Of a stretch of DNA of 64,000 nucleotides, positions 56,044 through 64,000 are shown one piece after another. The stretch comes from Acinetobacter sp. NIPH 2699 (GTDB taxonomy: Bacteria; Pseudomonadota; Gammaproteobacteria; Pseudomonadales; Moraxellaceae), in assembly GCF_022549355.1 (NCBI RefSeq), contig NZ_JAKZGL010000005.1, positions 62,001 through 126,000 on the forward strand. The letters run 5' to 3'. Under the pieces are notes generated by a model. It searched no databases, had not been told where the DNA came from, and saw only the letters and a program-made list of their open reading frames with translations. Positions within the stretch are counted from its first letter, which is position 1; each line of letters starts with the position of its first letter. A program made the position numbers and the translations under genes.

Positions 56044-57293
56044 CTAGCCCCGTGCTACCAAAATATTCTGATAAAACTCGATTTATGTTGAGTTTTATCT
56101 TGGTTGCTTCAACTGCTGGTCTGGGAATTGGCACAGCTAAAGTGGCAATCTCACTGTTTGCCATCGAGTTAAAGGCTTCAGAGTTTGAAATGGGATTGAT
56201 CGCTGCTTCCCAGATTATTGGCATTCTGTTTATGGGTTTACCGACAGGTGCATTGATTCAACGTTTTGGGCCTTTGATTTTATTTAGTACAGGTAGTTTG
56301 TTGGCAGGCATTTGGTATTCCTTTATTCCATTGGTGCAACAAGCGTGGTTTCTGATTTTATGCAGTACGTTGGTGAGCTTTTGTATGCCATTGCGTTTTG
56401 TCTCGCTGAATACCGTATTTATGAGCCAGTTACATCAGATTGGTGCAGCTAAAGCGGGATGGTTTCGTGGCGCGCACATGATTGGCTTTATGTTGTTGGG
56501 GCCCATGTTGGCAGTTTGGCTGATTCATAGTCTGGGCTTTGCTGGTGGTTTCTGGGCATTGGCAACCTTGTTTCTCGTGCCTGTGCTGATTGCCCCTGTG
56601 ATGTTTAAAGACTACAAGGTGGATCGACAGACTGCACCGCGTTTGAGTTGGCAAGCATTATTGCAACCTGTGTATTTGCTTAAACAGGGATTGGCATTGC
56701 GTTATACCGCACTGATCGAGTTTGCCAGTAGTGCTGCCATGATGTACTTCACTTTTTTTATCGTAGTGATTGCGATTCGCCATTATGACTTTAGTGCAGT
56801 GGCGGCAGCGAGTTTAGTTTCATTGTATGGCGTGGTGTACATGGTTGCGCTGTTCGGGGCGGGGATATTGCTGGAGCATTTTGGTGAAAAGAGACTGTAT
56901 GAATTCGGTTTTGTTCTGGTTGCTGGTGGCTTGTTGTGTTTAGCCATGCCATTGACTGAACAATGGTTATGGGTCGGTGCACCATTATTTGGACTGGGTC
57001 TAGGTGTGGTCAATGTGGTGAATTTATCTGCATTTGCCACGGTGGGTCGTCGTGTTGGGATGGCAAATGTCTCGGCACTGTCTTCTTTCATCGGACCTGT
57101 CGGCAGTCTGTTGGGCAGTATTTTAGGTGGTTTGTTTGGTCATGTGTGGGGATTGCAAATGTTATTTTTTCCACTGGCTGCGGTGTTTGTGGGCTTAATT
57201 GTATTAACGCATTTAAAGCATCCCTTCGGCAGCAGCCATGCAGAACAAGCCGATGATTCAAAAATAGATATTTTAACAAATGTGGATGGTTAA
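56040..57293 (+). CDS. major facilitator superfamily transporter
   Basis: 417 aa with about twelve transmembrane helices in two halves (1-200 and 215-400). The loop GLPTGALIQRFGP after helix 2 and FGEKRLYEFGF after helix 8 are MFS loop motifs. It lies between an ABC binding protein and ABC permeases, an unusual place, and overlaps a short ORF by four bases. It could import a sulfur compound or export a desulfonated product. Confidence 0.85.
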   Translation: MTSPVLPKYSDKTRFMLSFILVASTAGLGIGTAKVAISLFAIELKASEFEMGLIAASQIIGILFMGLPTGALIQRFGPLILFSTGSLLAGIWYSFIPLVQQAWFLILCSTLVSFCMPLRFVSLNTVFMSQLHQIGAAKAGWFRGAHMIGFMLLGPMLAVWLIHSLGFAGGFWALATLFLVPVLIAPVMFKDYKVDRQTAPRLSWQALLQPVYLLKQGLALRYTALIEFASSAAMMYFTFFIVVIAIRHYDFSAVAAASLVSLYGVVYMVALFGAGILLEHFGEKRLYEFGFVLVAGGLLCLAMPLTEQWLWVGAPLFGLGLGVVNVVNLSAFATVGRRVGMANVSALSSFIGPVGSLLGSILGGLFGHVWGLQMLFFPLAAVFVGLIVLTHLKHPFGSSHAEQADDSKIDILTNVDG

Positions 57294-57294
57294 T

Positions 57295-58158
57295 ATGACA
57301 AATTCTCATCAACACAAAAATATCCAGACCACCGAAGCTGATCAATTTGATGTATTGCCGCTTTGGGCAACGGTGCGTCATGGACTCATCCATTTGGGGC
57401 AGTGGGGCGGACGTGTACTGATTGGCTTCATTGTACCGTTCGTTGTGTTGGTGCTCTGGCATTTTCTTTATAAAAGCCAATGGTTGGCGGAACAGATTTT
57501 ACCCAGTCCACAACTGGTTTGGCAGACCTTTTGGGAGTTGCTGGGTACAGGTGAGCTGAGTGAGAACTTACTGATCAGTCTTCAGCGGATTGGCTGGAGC
57601 GTATTACTTGGCGGAGGTATTGGTTTAGTGGTGGGTTTTGCGATTGGTTTATCACGTAAAGCCTATGACTATCTGTATCCGACCTTTAACTTGATCGCCC
57701 AGTTTCCTGTGATTGGCTGGATTCCTTTATTGCTGATTTTCTTAGGGATTGAGGAAAGTCTAAAAATCGTGGCAATTGCTTTGGCCGTGGTGGTGCCTGT
57801 GATGGTGGCAACCTATAAAAGTGTTTTAAATGTCTCTTCCAAACTGCTTGAAGTGGCGCAGGTTTATGAATTTAGTCGGTGGCAAACGCTTAGCAAAGTC
57901 ATTATTCCTGCGGCATTACCCAATATTGTGGGTGGCTTACGACAAGGCGTGATGCAGGCATGGTTGGCATTGGTCTTTGTGGAACTGCTTGCCAGTAGTG
58001 AGGGCATTGGCTATCTGATCGTCTGGGGACGGCAATTGATTCAACCCGATATTGTGTATATGTCAATTATTGTGATTGGTGTGGTGGGGTACTTGCTGGA
58101 TAGCATCTTGCAATTCATTGAGCAGCGTTTTAACCGTTGGCAGAAGCAGGCATTTTAG
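57295..58158 (+). CDS. ABC transporter permease, sulfonate/nitrate type (1)
   Basis: 287 aa from the ATG at 57295, one base after the MFS stop. Six membrane segments; ILPSPQLVWQTFWELL is the family's periplasmic-side start and EFSRWQTLSKVIIPAALPNI is the EAA loop that docks the ATPase. Followed closely by a second permease with the same EFSRWQ docking sequence, so the two may form a heterodimer. Confidence 0.88.
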   Translation: MTNSHQHKNIQTTEADQFDVLPLWATVRHGLIHLGQWGGRVLIGFIVPFVVLVLWHFLYKSQWLAEQILPSPQLVWQTFWELLGTGELSENLLISLQRIGWSVLLGGGIGLVVGFAIGLSRKAYDYLYPTFNLIAQFPVIGWIPLLLIFLGIEESLKIVAIALAVVVPVMVATYKSVLNVSSKLLEVAQVYEFSRWQTLSKVIIPAALPNIVGGLRQGVMQAWLALVFVELLASSEGIGYLIVWGRQLIQPDIVYMSIIVIGVVGYLLDSILQFIEQRFNRWQKQAF

Positions 58159-58167
58159 GAGGTTGAT

Positions 58168-58938
58168 ATGACAGTTTTAAATAAATTGCAAAGCTTAAAC
58201 TGGCGTGGACTGGTGATTCCCATTGGCTTTATTGGGCTGTGGAGTCTCGCTTCATGGTTGAATTGGGTCAATCCGAAATTGATTCCTTCTCCACTTGCGG
58301 TGTTGCATACCGCTTGGGTTCATTTGTTTCAGCTCGAGTTTTGGCAAAGTGTTGCTGCAAGTTTGGCGCGTGATTTGAGTGGTTTTGTGATTGGTAGTGT
58401 CTTGGGGATTGCTTTTGGTGTCTTGGTAGGGACATCCAAAATTGCCAATTATTTGTTTGCACCAAGTTTTAATGTCGTGCGTCAAGCGTCGTTATTTGCA
58501 TGGTTGCCACTGATTTCCACCTTTTTAGATTATGGCAACAGCGCCAAGATTTTATTTATTTCACTATCCGTATTTTATCCAGTGGCACTGCATAGCATTG
58601 AGGGTATCCGTAGTGTGTCTCTTAATCAGTACGAAGTGACACAAGTCTATGAGTTTAGTCGTTGGCAGCAATTACGCAAATTGATTTTACCTGCGGCTGC
58701 ACCACAAATTTTTGTCGGTTTGCAGTTGGGACTGATTTTTGCGTGGTTGGCCACCATCGGGTCAGAGTTTCTATTGGCTAATTATGGCATTGGTCTGGGC
58801 AATATTGTGATTCGAGGGCGTGCGGCATTGGATGTCAGTTTGATTGTGTTTGGCTTGCTGGTGATTGGACTGATTGGTGTGGCTTTAAACAGTATCGCCT
58901 TAGCTGTTGAACGACACTGGCTGGCTTGGCGGCGTTAG
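58168..58938 (+). CDS. ABC transporter permease, sulfonate/nitrate type (2)
   Basis: 256 aa. AGGAGG ribosome binding site, nine bases after the first permease. LIPSPLAVLHTAW and the EAA loop EFSRWQQLRKLILPAAAPQI are conserved; six membrane helices. The near-identical docking loop with permease 1 supports a heterodimeric channel served by the ATPase at 59033. Confidence 0.88.
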   Translation: MTVLNKLQSLNWRGLVIPIGFIGLWSLASWLNWVNPKLIPSPLAVLHTAWVHLFQLEFWQSVAASLARDLSGFVIGSVLGIAFGVLVGTSKIANYLFAPSFNVVRQASLFAWLPLISTFLDYGNSAKILFISLSVFYPVALHSIEGIRSVSLNQYEVTQVYEFSRWQQLRKLILPAAAPQIFVGLQLGLIFAWLATIGSEFLLANYGIGLGNIVIRGRAALDVSLIVFGLLVIGLIGVALNSIALAVERHWLAWRR

Positions 58939-59032
58939 TGATTTTCAAAACATAAATTATTTTAAATCATAAGATTAGGTTTTTGTCGAGCATCCAGAAA
59001 AACGTGGGAAACGGCAAAACAGGAGTACAACA

Positions 59033-59860
59033 ATGAGTAGTCATTTAAAGATTGAACATGTATATAAAACCTTTCCTGCGAAGAAAGTAAAAGGAGAGAT
59101 TACTGCCGATTTTGTCGCAGTCGATGATATTTCCATTCAGGTCAAGGCGGGTGAGTTTTTGGTGATTGTTGGGCCAAGTGGTTGTGGTAAATCGACCTTA
59201 CTGGATTTATTGGCTGGTTTGACCACACCGAGTCGTGGAGAGATCACCATTGATGGCAAAACGATCACTGGACCGGGTTTAGATCGTGGCATTGTCTTTC
59301 AGCAATACGCATTATTTCCGTGGTTGACGGCATTACAAAATATCGAGTTTGGCTTGGAAGCCAAAGGCATTGCCAAAGCAGAACGTCGTCAAACTGCACA
59401 ACATTTTTTGCAATTGGTAGGTCTGACAGATTTTGGACAGCATTATCCGAGTGAACTGTCAGGAGGTATGAAACAGCGTGTCGCCATTGCTCGTTCGCTG
59501 GCTTATAACCCTGATGTGTTGTTGATGGACGAACCTTTTGCCGCCCTTGATGCCCAAACACGGGAAACTTTACAGAGTGAGCTACTGCGTATTTGGCAGC
59601 AAACGGGCAAGACCGTGATTTTTATTACGCACAGCATTGATGAAGCCATTTATTTAGGGCAACGCATTGCCATTATGACGTCACGGCCGGGACGAATTAA
59701 AACCGTGATTGATGTGCCTGAAAGCTTAAAAAATCAACAGGAGGATGTGCGCTCTAATCAGGAGTTTGGGCAACTACGGCATCACATCTGGACTTTACTG
59801 CGTGAAGAAGTGGACAAAGCGCAAGCTTTAGAAAAACACAGTCAACTTGCCGTCGCTTGA
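59033..59860 (+). CDS. ABC transporter ATPase, sulfonate/nitrate type (1)
   Basis: 275 aa. Walker A GPSGCGKST, Q-loop FQQYALFPW, signature LSGGMKQRVAIARSL, Walker B VLLMDEPFAALD and switch His in ITHSIDEA. SsuB/TauB-like. Powers the transporter of the two upstream permeases and probably also the one encoded next. Confidence 0.92.
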   Translation: MSSHLKIEHVYKTFPAKKVKGEITADFVAVDDISIQVKAGEFLVIVGPSGCGKSTLLDLLAGLTTPSRGEITIDGKTITGPGLDRGIVFQQYALFPWLTALQNIEFGLEAKGIAKAERRQTAQHFLQLVGLTDFGQHYPSELSGGMKQRVAIARSLAYNPDVLLMDEPFAALDAQTRETLQSELLRIWQQTGKTVIFITHSIDEAIYLGQRIAIMTSRPGRIKTVIDVPESLKNQQEDVRSNQEFGQLRHHIWTLLREEVDKAQALEKHSQLAVA

Positions 59861-59887
59861 AGAATAAAATGATAAGGAGTGATTCAG

Positions 59888-60727
59888 ATGAGTAGTTCAA
59901 AAACAGCCCTTGTAACGGCTAAACAGATTTCAAACCCTTTAGCGCTTGTTCAGAGCAAATATTATGATTGGCAATGGGTATTCTTGCTTTATAAACGTAG
60001 CATCGTACTGATTCTGTTTTTTGCATTATGGGAAGCCTTACCGCGTTTAAATATTGTTGATGCTGCTTTTTTACCTCCGATTAGTAAAGTATTGGAAGCA
60101 GGTTGGAATCTGATTGTAAATGGTCAACTTTTTGTGCATTTACAAGCCAGTTTAACGCGTTCTTTGGGGGCATTTTTTATTTCGCTATTTACTGCCATTC
60201 CATTGGGTTTTGCGATTGGTTGGTATCGTGGTTTTTCTGATTATTTAAATCCATTACTGGAACTGCTGCGTAATACCAGTGCATTGGCAGTATTACCTGT
60301 ATTTATGCTGTTTTTAGGAATTGGTGAAGCTTCTAAAATTGGACTGATTATTTTTGGCTGCTTTTTCCCGATTTTACTCAGTACTATTTCAGCGGTACGC
60401 AATGTGGACCCATTACTGATTAAATCGGCTCGTACACTGGGTTTAAATGATTTAAAACTGTTTACTAAAGTGATTTTACCCGCAGCTATTCCTACAATTT
60501 TTGTGGGCATTCGTTTGGCAGGGACAGGCTGTATTTTATTATTGATTGCGGCTGAAATGATTGGTGCTAAAGCAGGATTAGGTTATCTGATTATTTATTC
60601 TCAATATAACTTCCAGATTCCTGAAATGTTTGTGGGGATTATCAGTATCACTACATTTGGTTTTTCATTTAACTATTTATTACTTGCCATTGAAAAACGG
60701 TTTACCGCATGGAAAAGAACAGGATGA
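59888..60727 (+). CDS. ABC transporter permease, sulfonate/nitrate type (3)
   Basis: 279 aa from the ATG at 59888 behind AAGGAG. FLPPISKVLEAGWNLIV and the EAA loop LGLNDLKLFTKVILPAAIPTI; six membrane helices. Its docking loop lacks the EFSRWQ of permeases 1 and 2, so it belongs to a separate transporter, together with the binding protein at 60724 and probably the ATPase at 62246. Confidence 0.88.
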   Translation: MSSSKTALVTAKQISNPLALVQSKYYDWQWVFLLYKRSIVLILFFALWEALPRLNIVDAAFLPPISKVLEAGWNLIVNGQLFVHLQASLTRSLGAFFISLFTAIPLGFAIGWYRGFSDYLNPLLELLRNTSALAVLPVFMLFLGIGEASKIGLIIFGCFFPILLSTISAVRNVDPLLIKSARTLGLNDLKLFTKVILPAAIPTIFVGIRLAGTGCILLLIAAEMIGAKAGLGYLIIYSQYNFQIPEMFVGIISITTFGFSFNYLLLAIEKRFTAWKRTG

Positions 60728-61785
60728 AGATGAATATGCAATATAAACATGCTTCAAATATTTTAAAACTTATCCAAAGTTCGATTTTGATCTGTGTCAG
60801 TGTATTTTTATTTGCGTGTAGCAAACAAGATCCAAACCCAGCACAAGGTGAATTGAATGTTGTGGGGAAACCCTTAGAGACATTGAGTTTTAATTATATG
60901 GGGGCAGCAGGTGTGGTTGGGCCGATCGCACTTGCCGAAGATCTAGGTTATCTTGCGCCTGTGAAACCGAACTATGTTGGGATTGCAACAGGAGGCCCAC
61001 AAGGTTTGCAGGCAGCTTTAACTGGAGATGTGGATATTAGTAGCTCTTCATTTGTCGGTTCGATTGTCAATGTGGTTGCTGGTAAGGCGCCAATGGTCGC
61101 AGTTGTCGCTGCTTATGGTTCTCCGCCAGATGATAACAAAGGCTACTATGTCCTTGAAAATAGTTCGATTAAACAGCCTCGTGATCTGATTGGCAAAAAA
61201 GTGGCAGTGAATATTCTAGGGGCACAGGCAGAGGTGATGCTCAAAGAATGGCTAAAACGTGGAGGATTAACGGCTGACGAAATTAAACAGGTGACTTTAG
61301 TGGTGGTTCCGCCTGGTAGTGGTGAGCAGGCATTACGTCAGGGGCATGTACAGGTTGCAGCTTTGACAGGACCAGCGATTGAGCGTGGTAATGTACGTGT
61401 GCTGTATCGTGACTGGGAAATGTTTGGAGATAAAACTTTAGGGGCTTATGCCATGTCCAAACGTTATCTAGATAAAAACCCCAATACTGCAACCCATATT
61501 GTGACTGCTATCGGTCGAGCCTTTGAATGGGCAAATGCACATCCTCGGGAAGAAGTGATTGCTCGTTTTGAAAAGATTATCGAAAAACGTCAGCGTATGG
61601 AAAATTCTGACGCCTTAAAATATTTTTATGGTTGGGGCGTTGCTGATGGCGGTAAATTAAAAGAGGAAGATTTTAAACTCTGGATTGACTGGCTAGAAAA
61701 GGATGGACAATTAAAACCAGAACAGATTAAGGCTGATCAGGTCTATACCAATCAATATAATGCTTATGATCAAATCAAAAAATAA
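60724..61785 (+). CDS. ABC transporter substrate-binding lipoprotein, sulfonate/nitrate type (2)
   Basis: 353 aa using the ATGA overlap with permease 3; other ATGs lie nearby. The lipoprotein signal ends at LFACS, so it is membrane-anchored in the periplasm. SFNYMGAAGVVGPIALAEDLG, GDVDISSSSFVGSIVN and LIGKKVAVNILGAQAEVML are NMT1-type ligand-binding blocks. Differs from the soluble binding protein at 54853 in anchoring and sequence, so a different ligand is likely. Confidence 0.87.
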   Translation: MKMNMQYKHASNILKLIQSSILICVSVFLFACSKQDPNPAQGELNVVGKPLETLSFNYMGAAGVVGPIALAEDLGYLAPVKPNYVGIATGGPQGLQAALTGDVDISSSSFVGSIVNVVAGKAPMVAVVAAYGSPPDDNKGYYVLENSSIKQPRDLIGKKVAVNILGAQAEVMLKEWLKRGGLTADEIKQVTLVVVPPGSGEQALRQGHVQVAALTGPAIERGNVRVLYRDWEMFGDKTLGAYAMSKRYLDKNPNTATHIVTAIGRAFEWANAHPREEVIARFEKIIEKRQRMENSDALKYFYGWGVADGGKLKEEDFKLWIDWLEKDGQLKPEQIKADQVYTNQYNAYDQIKK

Positions 61786-61983
61786 TGATGAATCATCCTG
61801 ATATATTTAAATATGAGGGTGATTTTTTGTTTTTGGAGATTAATGTGGTTAAGTTGGGTTTTATTTTATTATTTATAAATATTATTTTTTATGCAATGAA
61901 AATCATTTATTATTGGTTTTAATATAAATATAAAGTGATTAATATGAATTGAATGTTTTTTTGTTTTATATAGGTTTTAGAAT

Positions 61984-62199
61984 ATGAGCTCACTTGTGAT
62001 TAATGTGCGTAACCAGTTTAAAGGTGTGGTTGAAGAAATTATCGAAGGTTCAGTCGTGACTGAGGTTGATGTCAGAACACCAGCGGGTTTATTCACATCA
62101 GTGATTACCACCCGTTCAGTAAAAAGTTTAAATTTACAGGTTGGTTCAGAGGTTTTAGTTTTGATTAAATCGACTGAAGTGGCACTTGCTACATTCTAA
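61984..62199 (+). CDS. molybdopterin/molybdate-binding Mop (TOBE) protein
   Basis: 71 aa, a single TOBE domain as in Mop proteins: LVINVRNQFKGVVEEIIEG, VTEVDVRTP, ITTRSVKSLNLQVGSEVLVLIKSTEVALA. Hexamers of such proteins bind molybdate or similar oxyanions. Sits between a binding protein and an ATPase that lacks a C-terminal TOBE domain, which is odd for a sulfonate locus. A 198-base AT-rich gap precedes it, so it may have its own promoter. Confidence 0.85.
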   Translation: MSSLVINVRNQFKGVVEEIIEGSVVTEVDVRTPAGLFTSVITTRSVKSLNLQVGSEVLVLIKSTEVALATF

Positions 62200-62245
62200 T
62201 GCAATTCAGGTTTTATTATATTTGTTTTACAACAGGGGGACGTTG

Positions 62246-63067
62246 ATGACGTATATAACTGGCGCATTAAAGATTCAGCAGGTCAATAAATATTATCAGC
62301 AGAAAAATGATCAGGATTTGCAAGTACTTGAAGATATTTCGCTCGATATTCAGGCTGGAGAATTTATCAGTATTGTCGGCAGTAGCGGCTGTGGAAAATC
62401 AACCCTACTGAGACTGTTGGCAGGGCTGGAACAATCCTTTCAGGGCAATATAGAAGTTGATGGCCAAGTTGTGGTGGGAACCAGTTTAAAACGGGGGATT
62501 GTGTTTCAGGATCATCGTTTATTTCCGTGGCTGTCAGTACGGGAGAATGTCCGTTTAGCACTGGAAAATAGTCATTTGAGCCGTGCTGAACAAGATCAGA
62601 CCATTGATGAACATTTGGAATTGGTGGGCTTAACTGCGTTCCAAAATGCTTATCCATCGCAATTGTCAGGTGGGATGAGTCAACGGGTTGCCATTGCTCG
62701 AGCATTGGTCAATCGTCCTGATATTCTATTACTGGATGAGCCATTTGGTGCGCTGGATGCCTTGACCCGCGCCAATTTACAACAGGAATTACAGCGTATT
62801 TGGCAGACTGAAAAAATCACCATGATTATCGTGACGCATGATGTTGATGAGGCGGTTTTTCTCGGGGATCGCGTGGTGGTTATGCAGCCGCATCCTGGAC
62901 GAATTAAACGTATTCTTCCTGTCACCTTGCCACATCCTCGTCATCGGGAAGATATACGATTGACTGCTATTCGCAATGATATTCTGTCCGATTTTAGCCA
63001 AACGGAACCAGAACAATTATTGGATCTGGTGGCGGAACCGCTGGGACATTATCAATTTGCATGGTAA
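62246..63067 (+). CDS. ABC transporter ATPase, sulfonate/nitrate type (2)
   Basis: 273 aa from the ATG at 62246 behind CAGGGGGA. Walker A GSSGCGKST, Q-loop FQDHRLFPW, signature LSGGMSQRVAIARAL, Walker B ILLLDEPFGALD, switch His in VTHDVDEAV. SsuB-like. Likely drives permease 3 with the lipoprotein at 60724. Confidence 0.92.
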   Translation: MTYITGALKIQQVNKYYQQKNDQDLQVLEDISLDIQAGEFISIVGSSGCGKSTLLRLLAGLEQSFQGNIEVDGQVVVGTSLKRGIVFQDHRLFPWLSVRENVRLALENSHLSRAEQDQTIDEHLELVGLTAFQNAYPSQLSGGMSQRVAIARALVNRPDILLLDEPFGALDALTRANLQQELQRIWQTEKITMIIVTHDVDEAVFLGDRVVVMQPHPGRIKRILPVTLPHPRHREDIRLTAIRNDILSDFSQTEPEQLLDLVAEPLGHYQFAW

Positions 63068-63074
63068 AAATATT

Positions 63075-63103
63075 GCCTATAGACGGGCTGTTGCCCGTTA
63101 GGC
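63075..63103. terminator. hairpin between the island and the activator gene
   Basis: GCCT...ACGGGC-TGTT-GCCCGT...AGGC, convergent ends on both sides. No long T run. Confidence 0.55.
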
Positions 63104-63116
63104 ATTTATATAAAAA

Positions 63117-64000
63117 CTAAAGTGAAATATCGAACGCAGGTATCGCCTCATCACCAATGAGTTTATATTTAAGTAAACGAGCTCTCACCACATTGCGACT
63201 GACACCCAACAATTTTGCTGTTTGCATTTGATTACGATGGCAATATTCATAAGCCACCCGAATCGTTGTTTCTTCAATCAAGGCATCCAGATTTTCATCG
63301 ACATGATGATGATCTGATTCAAACAGTTTCAGTAAGGCTTGTTGTAAATGTTGTTTAGGCAATTGAGAAATTGCAGGATGATCTGTGTAACGATGCGCAA
63401 TATCATCGAATGAATGTGATGAATGCATAGGACGTTCTTTTGCCTGTGCATTGAGTGTTGCAAAACAAAAATCAGTGGGCTGAATGATATTATCTTTGCA
63501 GACCAACAGGGCATGGTGAATGGCATTTTCCAGTTCACGAATATTGCCAGGGTAGTTGTATTTTAATAACTTTTGTATAGCGATTGCACTCAGCTTGGCA
63601 TAGGGATAACCTAGACGATTACAATATTCTTCAATAAAATGATTTGCCAAAGGCAAAATATCTTCAGGACGATCTGCCAGACGATGTACATGCAAACGAG
63701 CGACATTTAAACGGTAAAATAAATCCTCGCGGAATTTACCTGCCTGCACCGCAGCTTCAAGTCGAATATTGGTGGCAGCAATAATCCGAATATTCAGTTT
63801 AATCGGTTTTAATGAACCCACTCGGTAGATTTCTCGCTCTTGCAAGACACGTAACAGTTTGACTTGCAGGGTTGGTGACAAATCACCGATTTCATCTAAA
63901 AATAAAGTGCCTTCATTGGCGGCTTCAAACCAACCGATTTTATTTTGAATTGCGCCTGTAAATGCTCCTTTTTCATGTCCAAAGAGTTCACTTTCTGCCA
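63117..64000 (-). CDS. sigma-54-dependent transcriptional activator, SfnR-like (cut by window edge)
   Basis: About 294 codons are visible on the reverse strand. The AAA+ domain shows [15 protein letters not shown] with the GAFTGA loop that contacts sigma-54, FLDEIGDLS (Walker B), and the RxxxYRVG...NIRIIAATN and [16 protein letters not shown] segments. A Fis-type HTH closes the protein ([20 protein letters not shown]). The N-terminus lies outside. Position next to an organosulfur locus is that of SfnR, activator of dimethylsulfone use in Pseudomonas; the name rests on context. It probably acts at the three -24/-12 promoters in this window. Confidence 0.9.
   Translation of the reverse strand, partial: AESELFGHEKGAFTGAIQNKIGWFEAANEGTLFLDEIGDLSPTLQVKLLRVLQEREIYRVGSLKPIKLNIRIIAATNIRLEAAVQAGKFREDLFYRLNVARLHVHRLADRPEDILPLANHFIEEYCNRLGYPYAKLSAIAIQKLLKYNYPGNIRELENAIHHALLVCKDNIIQPTDFCFATLNAQAKERPMHSSHSFDDIAHRYTDHPAISQLPKQHLQQALLKLFESDHHHVDENLDALIEETTIRVAYEYCHRNQMQTAKLLGVSRNVVRARLLKYKLIGDEAIPAFDISL

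Overview
The window looks like a chromosomal segment of an Acinetobacter species (Moraxellaceae). It is AT-rich, carries the smc-zipA-ligA block with scpA/scpB instead of mukBEF, has a compact bioA-F-C-D operon, and holds a family of secreted proteins with a GQ-type N-terminal motif that I associate with this family. This assignment is by recognition; no search was run. No rRNA, tRNA, CRISPR array, prophage or complete insertion sequence was seen.

Region 1 (1-6.9 kb) is housekeeping plus small unknowns: the 5' part of metG, a membrane protein, a GNAT enzyme, a helical repeat protein, the Fe-S carrier ATPase Mrp, a lipoprotein of the nucleoside phosphorylase fold, a DUF2062 protein and dcd.

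Region 2 (7.1-19.1 kb) is the most distinctive part. Seven consecutive exported proteins each begin with a signal peptide followed at once by a motif of the form hxQxhsDxxLxxxxGQ. Three are tandem paralogues with near-identical ends and a variable middle, each with its own conserved spacer, terminator and leader. The other four (692, 235, 820 and 328 aa) form one apparent operon. No chaperone, usher or secretion ATPase is present, so how they act is open.

Region 3 (19.2-44.3 kb) is mostly core: dusC, a CcsA-like protein, ffh, coaX, birA, a TauE exporter, a GntR regulator with a candidate operator, smc, zipA, ligA, a bacterioferritin without the haem-ligand Met, a peroxiredoxin, the biotin genes (BioH-like, bioA, F, C, D), rluB, scpB and scpA. 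It holds intergenic repeats, including a 280-bp element with terminal inverted repeats and two hairpin elements whose stems differ by compensating changes.

Region 4 (45.4-64 kb) reads as an organosulfur scavenging island. It has two DszA/NtaA-type flavin monooxygenases, two nitroreductase-family proteins, an aldo/keto reductase, an AtsK/TauD-type dioxygenase, a porin, two sulfonate-type ABC systems, an MFS transporter, a Mop-type molybdate-binding protein, and at the right edge a sigma-54 activator with GAFTGA and a Fis-type HTH (SfnR-like). Three -24/-12 promoters precede both monooxygenases and the porin, so the island appears to be a sigma-54 regulon: import through porin and ABC systems, C-S cleavage by flavin or Fe(II) enzymes, and control by the terminal activator.
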